This document shows, in pieces, positions 1-5,524 of a stretch of 7,194 nt of DNA (positions are counted from its first letter, which is position 1; each line of letters begins with the position of its first letter). The notes beneath the pieces were generated by a model. It was not told where the DNA came from. It did not search any database and was given only the letters and a program-made list of their open reading frames with translations. Source of the DNA: Clostridia bacterium (lineage in GTDB: Bacteria; Bacillota; Clostridia; Monoglobales; Monoglobaceae); the NCBI GenBank assembly GCA_017625185.1, contig JAGALN010000131.1, positions 1 to 7,194 on the forward strand, in the 5' to 3' direction. The position numbers and the translations under genes are program-made.

Positions 1-2
1 CG

Positions 3-1028
3 GTAACAAGCTCCCGGCTGAACCTTCTCCTTTTTAACAAGCAGGGAGGCTATGCCACCTTTCAAAACACCACCGAAAGCGGGAGCGTTACCATCAAGGT
101 TAGCATTCCCGATATGAATCATGTCTGTGTTCATAACAACCGCCTCTGGGGCACTGCGGAAAATGGGGAGTACATTTACGCCTCCAAGCTGGGGGATTGC
201 CAGAACTTCAATTCCTTTCAGGGTCTTTCCGAGGACAGCTGGTACGGCAGAATCGGGACGCCAGGGGAGTTCACGGGAATCTGCAGTTACCGTTCCGCAG
301 TGGTTGCATTCAAACGGGAATGTATTCATCACGTTTATGGAGATGCACCCCGGAACTTCTCCATCCCCAAGCAAACCCTGGGCGGATGCGTAGACGGACG
401 GAGCATTGCGGAGCTTTCCGGGGTTCTTTATTATCTTTCTCCCACCGGGTTTTCGGTATACGGGGGAGGAGAACCATACTGCATCAGCTACCAGCTTGGC
501 TCCAAGAACTACTGCCGGGCGGCGGCTGGCAGTGACGGGCGCCGCTACATTGCTGCGACATACACCGAGGAGGGGGAATGTGATGTTCTGGTCTATGACC
601 CGAATTTTGGCGTATGGTATCGGGAGGATGATACTCCCTATCTGGGCTTTCTCACCATGGGCGGCAGGCTCTACGGCGCGACTGCAGATGCGGTCTGGGC
701 TTTCGGCTATGGAGAGGAGTTGGTGGAATGGTCCCTGACCACCACGCCTTTTACCTACCATACCATGGAGCATAAGGGGGTTAACTGCCTCTGGCTCCGG
801 TTGGAGAGGGAAAAGGACGCCCGGGTCACAGTAGAAATTTCCCATGACGGAGGGGATTTTATCAGCTGCGGAGAGCTTTCCCCGGATCAGGGCTTTGGCG
901 TAAAGCGGATTCCGGTACGGTTCCAAAACTGTGACAGCTTCCGGCTCCGGATTTCGGGGACCGGGCATGTTGTTCTGCACGACCTGGAAATAACCACCCA
1001 TCAAGGAGGAAAAACCTATGGATTATAA
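3..1028 (+). CDS. Phage-like beta-propeller virion protein (head-tail stabilisation type), 5'-partial
   Basis: The frame is open from the left edge (first full codon at position 3), giving 341 visible residues. The ATG at 114 has no Shine-Dalgarno site and the upstream codons continue the same beta-strand pattern, so the true start lies outside the window. The protein is strand-rich with short blade-like repeats. Seen are NRLWG (46-50) followed by IYASKLGD (58-65), a VAFKRE strand (about 101-106), a YYLSPTGFSVYGGG blade and GVWYREDD (203-210). The NRLWG...YAS.LGD pattern recurs in phage virion proteins of the P22 gp10 'stabilisation' kind and in related proteins of Clostridia phages, which sit at the head-tail junction or tail. 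The last 90 or so residues (about 245-332) look like a separate beta-sandwich. No transmembrane segment or signal peptide is visible. The stop overlaps the next gene by 11 bp, indicating one operon. Family assignment is from remembered motifs; a different beta-propeller tail protein is possible. Confidence 0.72.
   Translation, partial: VTSSRLNLLLFNKQGGYATFQNTTESGSVTIKVSIPDMNHVCVHNNRLWGTAENGEYIYASKLGDCQNFNSFQGLSEDSWYGRIGTPGEFTGICSYRSAVVAFKRECIHHVYGDAPRNFSIPKQTLGGCVDGRSIAELSGVLYYLSPTGFSVYGGGEPYCISYQLGSKNYCRAAAGSDGRRYIAATYTEEGECDVLVYDPNFGVWYREDDTPYLGFLTMGGRLYGATADAVWAFGYGEELVEWSLTTTPFTYHTMEHKGVNCLWLRLEREKDARVTVEISHDGGDFISCGELSPDQGFGVKRIPVRFQNCDSFRLRISGTGHVVLHDLEITTHQGGKTYGL
1003..1010 (+). promoter_or_regulatory. 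Ribosome binding site for the 422-residue phage-like gene
   Basis: AAGGAGGA lies 7 nt before the ATG at 1018 and inside the end of the preceding coding sequence. It fixes the downstream start at 1018 and, with the 11-bp gene overlap, suggests translational coupling. Confidence 0.85.
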
Positions 1029-2286
1029 CAATGAAACAAAAAAGGAAAAAGACCCTACCGAGGGGCTGGTGGGAGTTCGGAAAACACTGCGGGATATGGG
1101 ATTTTCTGACAGTGAAATCGGCTATGATAACACTAGCGGGACCGTGACACTGGGCGGAAAATCCTTGCTCAAACCAAGCTATCTGGATGAGGACGCCGGC
1201 GTGTCCTACGCCAAAGCATCGGATATCCAGAAGAGTGTGGTGGGGCAGTTCCAAAACTCTTCCAACCCGGTGGTGCGGGTCAGCGATGCCTACGGTGCGG
1301 CGGCAGGAGCCTACGGGCTGTCGGCGGATGCCTTAAGCTACGGAAACGGCACGGTATCCATCGGCGGAAGTCCCATTGATGTTCTCTATATTGACGATGA
1401 GGGAAAAGCCTGGGCAAGAAAGAATGTGGTAGACAATGCAGTAAAGCAGTATGCAGATACTGCGGGAGTGCAGACGCCTGCCGCTTTGGCAAAAGCCTAT
1501 GCCTCCCAATATCTGTCCGGGGCGGAACGGCTGCTGAACCAATTGGAAAAACGGGAAGCATTTTCCTATGACCCGGATACCGATCCGGTGTTTCAGGCAT
1601 ACCGGAAGAAGTATCAGCTGGAGGGAGAGCGTGCCGGAAGAGAGGCGATTGCTGATATGGCAGCCTTGACCGGCGGCTATGCAAGCTCCGCCGCTGTAAC
1701 GGCAGGCGGTCAGGCACGGCAGTATTATGCCAAGCAGATGACCGACGTAGTTCCCGAGCTGGCAGCCCAGGCGTATCAGCGGTATCTGGACGAATACCAG
1801 GCAGACCTTGACCTGGTAAACGAAATGGTAGACTTGTATAAAGTTGCTTATCAAAATGCAGCCGATGCCAACGCAGACCAGCGGGCGAATGTCAATGCCG
1901 TTGCCCTCTCCAATGTGGAGCGGGACGAAAAGGCCTGGGAGAAAAACTGGACGGATTTGCAAAATCAGCAGAAATATGAGATTGCAGAAAAGGAAAGTGA
2001 CTGGAACGATAAGCTGTCCGGGCTTGCTGTAATCCAGAAGAATCTCCAGAACAAAAATCTGTTTTTGGATTATCAGGAAGCAGAGATTTACCTGAAATAT
2101 TACGAAGAACTTCTTTTGGAGGAGCTTTTGGGAAAACAGTTGAGCAACAACAAAACCACCCAAAAATCAGCTAAGAAAGGTTCCTCTTCCACCAAAAAAA
2201 CCGAGGACGACTACGAAGAAATGATTGCAAGGGGAGGAACTCCGGAAACGGTAGAAACCGCTGACGGATTCCTATACCGGATTTAG
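1018..2286 (+). CDS. Phage-like virion-associated protein with duplicated N-terminal module and helical core
   Basis: This is a complete 422-residue protein, last gene of the phage-like operon, overlapping its upstream neighbour by 11 bp. It has no signal peptide or membrane segment. Residues 20-78 and 87-146 look like two copies of one module: helix, then GTVTLGG / GTVSIGG, then YLDED / YIDDE, then a closing helix. Residues 180-260 form a conserved-looking core: FSYDPDTDP, a Tyr-rich helix, then LTGGYASSAA and a VPELAAQAYQRY helix. I have seen F.YD...DP..Q.Y and TGG.ASS patterns in virion proteins of gut Clostridia phages, where function is usually unassigned. Residues 260-375 are highly helical, charged and rich in Gln, Asn and Ala, and may be coiled coil. 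Residues 379-398 are a Lys/Ser/Thr-rich low-complexity stretch, and the protein ends GFLYRI. A helical, Ala-rich protein after a propeller/stabilisation gene fits an internal or ejected virion protein or a tail component; this role is inference. Confidence 0.72.
   Translation: MDYNNETKKEKDPTEGLVGVRKTLRDMGFSDSEIGYDNTSGTVTLGGKSLLKPSYLDEDAGVSYAKASDIQKSVVGQFQNSSNPVVRVSDAYGAAAGAYGLSADALSYGNGTVSIGGSPIDVLYIDDEGKAWARKNVVDNAVKQYADTAGVQTPAALAKAYASQYLSGAERLLNQLEKREAFSYDPDTDPVFQAYRKKYQLEGERAGREAIADMAALTGGYASSAAVTAGGQARQYYAKQMTDVVPELAAQAYQRYLDEYQADLDLVNEMVDLYKVAYQNAADANADQRANVNAVALSNVERDEKAWEKNWTDLQNQQKYEIAEKESDWNDKLSGLAVIQKNLQNKNLFLDYQEAEIYLKYYEELLLEELLGKQLSNNKTTQKSAKKGSSSTKKTEDDYEEMIARGGTPETVETADGFLYRI
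1075..1455 (+). repeat. Protein-level tandem duplication inside the phage-like gene
   Basis: Two adjacent copies of a module of about 60 residues: 1075-1251 (residues 20-78) and 1276-1455 (residues 87-146). Matching landmarks, in order, are VRKTLRDMGF / AAAGAYGLSA, GTVTLGGK / GTVSIGGS, YLDEDAG / YIDDEGK and a C-terminal helix with DIQKSV / NVVDNAV. The copies are diverged in protein and not obvious in DNA, so the duplication is old. Confidence 0.6.
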
Positions 2287-2293
2287 CAGGAAC

Positions 2294-2336
2294 AGGGAAA
2301 ATGCGTGAATCTGATGATTCACGCATTTTCTGTTTT
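2294..2336 (+). terminator. Rho-independent terminator, probably bidirectional
   Basis: A perfect 14-bp stem (2298-2311 with 2316-2329, AAAATGCGTGAATC and its complement) encloses the 4-nt loop TGAT. Outside it ACAG/CTGT can extend the stem across a GG bulge, followed by a T run ending at 2336. It starts about 8 bases after the phage-like gene's stop and lies 10 bases beyond the stop of the convergent SLH gene. On the plus strand the T-rich tail (TTTTCTGTTTTT) is good. On the minus strand only the four stem-encoded Ts precede a CCC, so termination in that direction should be weaker. Confidence 0.85.
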
Positions 2337-2345
2337 TCGAAACCG

Positions 2346-5270
2346 TTATCTTACAATAACCATTTCCTGAACCACATCATCATAAATCTTCAGGAAGAGT
2401 CTTGCTTCATTGCCCTCTTCGTAGATTTCAATGTCTGCGGGAGATACAACCTGGATTTCTGCCTTGGGTCTTGCGGAGTCATAGAGGTATACCAGAGTAT
2501 CGTTTGCTACGGTGAAGTTGTGGATAGCGCCGTTTACTGTCATGTTCACACTGCCGCTGAACTTTCTGGTAACCCGTCCGTAAACAGTGGTCAGGTCCTC
2601 GGATACCTGGGTGATGAACTCGGTGTTCTTGGCACGAGTGTCAAAGAGCAGGTTGATGCTGTCGATTTCACCCTTGCTATTGGTCCGATACTGGATGATA
2701 TCACCCTTGGTGAGTGCTACCGAGCCGCCATCGCCGCTCTTACGAAGCACTGTTTTGTCGGTGGCAAGGAAGCTGACTTCCTTTCCGTTCTGCCAGCCGT
2801 AAACCCGGTCGGTGTCCTCGTAGTCCTCATTCTGGGTTGCACCAATGTGGTCCACAACCAAAATCGGAGATTCAGGAGCGGTTACGCCAACGGAGCTGGT
2901 GATGACGATAACCCGTGCCTCATAGTTCTCCTGCAAGTCATAGACGATGGCGTCATAGGAGGAGTCGTTGGACAGAGTGTTCTTGGTGCGGATGGAATAC
3001 TTTTCGGTGTCGGTGCCTGCACCTTCCGGAATGTCAAAGATGATGGTTCTGTCAGATACCGTTACATTGTCCAGCTTACTGGATGCTGCCTTATAAACCA
3101 TATCGTCCTTCCGGATATTCAGGGTAAAGGTGTCGGGGTCGGGGGTTCCGGCTGCAGTGTTGTCTGCTGCGGTTTCGATGGCGTTGATGTTGCCGGCACT
3201 GTTGGTTTCATAAACCACAAGCTGCGGTGTTAGTGTTCCGCCTCCGGTTATGGCATCCAAGACATCCGCCGGCTCCTGACCATACTGGTCATTCAGCCGC
3301 ATCTTATTGGTACTGGTCAAAATCTGGGTTTCCCCTGCCATAGTAAAGATTCGGAACTGTGCAGTGGTTTCAAAGGTGTCGTTCATGGCAACACCGATAA
3401 GATAGCCGTACTTTTTGTTCTGGCCCTGGTCGGTGCCTACCGTTGCGTTGGTGTTCACAGCGGCAATCTTGTTTTCCATATCCAGATAGAAGGTGCCACG
3501 GTCACGGAGGGAGATGGCATTGGGATAGTTGGCAGCCTTTTTATAGAGCTCTTCACTCTCCCCAATACGGTAGCCGTTCGCCGTTGCTTCGGTTACCATA
3601 CCGGTGATGGAATCGTCAGAAACATAGCCCTTAATCAGGTTCCGGTCATCGCTGATGGTGTAGGAGATGACATTCCATTCGGCAAGGTCAGCCACGCCGA
3701 TTTCAGCACCGTCCTTGATGAGGCTGAACTGAACGGTTTCCTGATTTTCGTCAAAGACCAGAGAGCCGTTCAGGTATTTGTCGGTGACTCTGCCGGTTAC
3801 GGTGGAAACAGTGTCAACCACCAGGTTGGTCACATGGTTCACAAAGACAATTTCATAGATGCCGTTGGTGTCTGCATCCAGTAACATCACATTACCAGCG
3901 GTGGGCTTGAGCGCCTCGTTGGTGATGCCGGTCTTGTACTTGCCGTTATAGATATAGGTGGCGTCAGATGCAATGGTTGCGGTTTTGGAACGGCTGGCGG
4001 TTTCGTCTTCCCAATATTCAAAGGTCTTGTTCTGGTCAGCTTCTCCGGTTACCGAAACAATATCGTCGGAGTTGGCAGTGATGACCTTGTTTTTGTTCTG
4101 CTGGGGACGGACGTTGATTAGGGTCTTGTCATCGGTGGTTTTGTCCAGCCGTGCATAATAGAGGACATTATAACCAAGGAGCTGTTTTGCATTGGTGTCC
4201 CCTTCTCTGTAGTAGTTTTTGTCAATCATCAGGGTATTTTCGTCGGTGGTACTGCCTCCGTCCAGAGCGGTTTCGGTGGTGGCAGTAATCTGTCCGTAAC
4301 CCTTTTCCACATTCAGTCTGTCATAGAGCAGGGTCTTGTCCACCACTTCATAAGAGGTGTTGGTGCCAAATCCGGTCTGCTCCATCAGGTTGACGGTGAG
4401 AGCATTGAAAATCAGCTGCGCAATATCCCCACGGGTTGCAGGGTCGCCGGCATTTCCGGAAAGACCGCGGAAGAGCTGGTTGTTGGATGCGATATACAGA
4501 TAACCGGTAGGGTAGCCGCCCTTGTCCTCTGCGGCGGGCTCATAACCCATGGCACGAACCATAATGGTTACTGCCTCCTGAAGAAGAACCGGGTCGTCGG
4601 GACGGAAGGTACCGACGTCGTCACCCAAAACCATGCCCTGCTGGTCGGCAACGTTGATGGCACCGGTTGCCCAGTGACCGGCAGGAACATCAGGGAACTT
4701 GGTAGAACCCATAGACCCCTTGGCGATGTCCTCAAGACCTACGGAGTAGACCGCAACCTTTGCCATCTCGCTTCGGATGATGTTGTCGTTGGGACGAAAA
4801 GCGCCGGTTTCTGCGTCACCCACCATGATACCCAGTGCACCTAAAAGCTCGGCGGCTTCTTCGTACTGGGTGCCTACAATGTCAGGTGATAGGTTAACCT
4901 GTCTGGTGCTGTAACGGGAAAGTGCAGGGGTTTCGGGAACCGGGGTTGCCGCCATCCCGTTATACTTGGAACTATTTTCAACTAAATTGGTATTGATGCC
5001 ATCGGCGATATCCAAAGTGCCGTCGGTGTTGGTGCCGTCAAAGGACATACGGCCCGCCATGCCGGACTGCTCCAAAGAGGGCAGAACGGTTTGGGGAACT
5101 GTGCCGGGAAGCCCGGACAGGCTTTCGCCTTCGCCGTTGCCGGAAACGGGTTGAGTTTCTTCCATGTAAACAGAAGCCTCATTGATGGGCTCTTCTGCAA
5201 ATACGGGGAAAACACCCAAGCCGAACACAAAACAAAAGACGAGAAGCGAAGAAATACATCTTTTTAACAT
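2346..5270 (-). CDS. Secreted SLH-domain surface protein with long beta-rich ectodomain (S-layer-like)
   Basis: A complete 974-residue protein. The start at 5270 is chosen because AGGAGG lies 8 nt upstream and a clean signal peptide follows: MLKR, a hydrophobic core and VFA|EE cleavage near residue 25. Longer in-frame starts would add an implausible leader ahead of the signal peptide. Residues 26-117 form a Pro/Gly/Ser/Glu-rich linker. Three SLH-type units follow, at about 130-180 (GIMVGD...FRPND, IIRSE), 190-242 (FPDVPAGHWA, GTFRPDD) and 252-295 (GGYPTGYL, ATRGD). SLH domains anchor proteins non-covalently to pyruvylated secondary cell-wall polymers. The remaining 680 or so residues are beta-rich, with recurring modules that open with a VTG.V or YG.V strand and close with G.I..I strands, for example near 491-553, 554-606, 823-877 and 897-974. 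The mature chain has no cysteine, as is common in S-layer proteins. No LPXTG or C-terminal membrane anchor is present. It is divergent from the next SLH gene. Whether it is the main S-layer subunit or an accessory surface protein cannot be told. Confidence 0.88.
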   Translation of the reverse strand: MLKRCISSLLVFCFVFGLGVFPVFAEEPINEASVYMEETQPVSGNGEGESLSGLPGTVPQTVLPSLEQSGMAGRMSFDGTNTDGTLDIADGINTNLVENSSKYNGMAATPVPETPALSRYSTRQVNLSPDIVGTQYEEAAELLGALGIMVGDAETGAFRPNDNIIRSEMAKVAVYSVGLEDIAKGSMGSTKFPDVPAGHWATGAINVADQQGMVLGDDVGTFRPDDPVLLQEAVTIMVRAMGYEPAAEDKGGYPTGYLYIASNNQLFRGLSGNAGDPATRGDIAQLIFNALTVNLMEQTGFGTNTSYEVVDKTLLYDRLNVEKGYGQITATTETALDGGSTTDENTLMIDKNYYREGDTNAKQLLGYNVLYYARLDKTTDDKTLINVRPQQNKNKVITANSDDIVSVTGEADQNKTFEYWEDETASRSKTATIASDATYIYNGKYKTGITNEALKPTAGNVMLLDADTNGIYEIVFVNHVTNLVVDTVSTVTGRVTDKYLNGSLVFDENQETVQFSLIKDGAEIGVADLAEWNVISYTISDDRNLIKGYVSDDSITGMVTEATANGYRIGESEELYKKAANYPNAISLRDRGTFYLDMENKIAAVNTNATVGTDQGQNKKYGYLIGVAMNDTFETTAQFRIFTMAGETQILTSTNKMRLNDQYGQEPADVLDAITGGGTLTPQLVVYETNSAGNINAIETAADNTAAGTPDPDTFTLNIRKDDMVYKAASSKLDNVTVSDRTIIFDIPEGAGTDTEKYSIRTKNTLSNDSSYDAIVYDLQENYEARVIVITSSVGVTAPESPILVVDHIGATQNEDYEDTDRVYGWQNGKEVSFLATDKTVLRKSGDGGSVALTKGDIIQYRTNSKGEIDSINLLFDTRAKNTEFITQVSEDLTTVYGRVTRKFSGSVNMTVNGAIHNFTVANDTLVYLYDSARPKAEIQVVSPADIEIYEEGNEARLFLKIYDDVVQEMVIVR

Positions 5271-5278
5271 AATCATTT

Positions 5279-5284
5279 CCTCCT
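5279..5284 (-). promoter_or_regulatory. Ribosome binding site setting the start of the leftward SLH gene
   Basis: On the minus strand AGGAGG is followed by 8 nt (AAATGATT) and then ATG at 5270. Another in-frame ATG at 5276 lies only 2 nt from AGGAGG, too close, so 5270 is the better start. The choice only changes the signal peptide by two residues (Met-Ile). Confidence 0.8.
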
Positions 5285-5429
5285 CAATTGTGAATTGCTT
5301 TTTGGTTGTTGATTTTTGTCTATTTACGCATTTATTTTGTGCAGAGGAAGAAAAATTACACACCCAACATTCTGGCAGGATTGGCAAAAAAAGTTTAAAA
5401 AATATTTCGGAAAAATTTTTCATAGACAC

Positions 5430-5458
5430 TTGAATTATAATAGAAGATATGGTATATT
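5430..5458 (+). promoter_or_regulatory. Sigma-A-type promoter for the rightward SLH gene
   Basis: TTGAAT (5430-5435) is separated by exactly 17 bp from TATATT (5453-5458), which carries an extended -10 TG (5450-5451, TGG before the hexamer). The predicted transcription start is near 5465, giving a leader of about 60 nt to the ATG at 5525. A-tracts at 5384-5420 upstream, including AAAAATTTTT at 5411-5420, could act as an UP element and fit a highly expressed surface-protein gene. A perfect TATAAT at 5436-5441 is an alternative -10 but has no good -35 at the right distance. Confidence 0.65.
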
Positions 5459-5462
5459 GAAA
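5434..5462 (-). promoter_or_regulatory. Possible leftward promoter with palindromic -10 shared between strands
   Basis: ATTATAAT (5434-5441) is its own reverse complement, so a consensus TATAAT is also present on the minus strand at 5439-5434. The matching -35 region, 17 bp further out (5457-5462, minus-strand TTTCAA), is poor. If used, transcription would start near 5427 and give a leader of about 157 nt to the ATG at 5270. I found no better leftward -35/-10 pair between 5271 and 5430, so this is the best candidate rather than a firm promoter. Confidence 0.35.
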
Positions 5463-5510
5463 TAAAACAAGTCGAATATCATGTGGATTTTGGAACTTTT
5501 TTGAAAAAAC

Positions 5511-5516
5511 AGGAGG
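5511..5516 (+). promoter_or_regulatory. Ribosome binding site of the rightward SLH gene
   Basis: AGGAGG lies 8 nt (AATGAATT) before the ATG at 5525. The earlier ATG at 5518 is one base from AGGAGG and in another frame, so it is rejected as the start. The spacing equals that of the divergent SLH gene. Confidence 0.85.
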
Positions 5517-5524
5517 AATGAATT

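Noticed and set aside
114..1028. ATG at 114 as the true start of the first gene
   Set aside because: No Shine-Dalgarno site precedes it and the frame is open with coherent protein sequence back to the window edge, so the gene is cut by the window.
1333..2163. 276-codon minus-strand open frame opposite the phage-like gene
   Set aside because: Its Ile/Leu/Cys-rich translation looks membrane-like but arises from the reverse of a Gln/Glu/Asn/Tyr-rich helical protein; no ribosome binding site and fully overlapped by a better gene.
2301..3233. 310-codon plus-strand open frame opposite the leftward SLH gene
   Set aside because: It lies antisense to a well-supported SLH coding sequence, begins inside the terminator hairpin, has no Shine-Dalgarno site and gives an unfamiliar Val/Cys/Gly-rich protein. 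It is a shadow of codon bias.
5271..5429. N-terminal extension of the leftward SLH protein to an ATG at 5429
   Set aside because: It would place 53 residues before a typical signal peptide, ignore the AGGAGG at 5279-5284 and run through the A+T-rich promoter region.
5497..5509. T6-G-A6 inverted repeat before the rightward ribosome binding site
   Set aside because: Pure A/T pairing with a one-base loop cannot form a stable terminator or regulatory hairpin; it is likely just A+T-rich leader.
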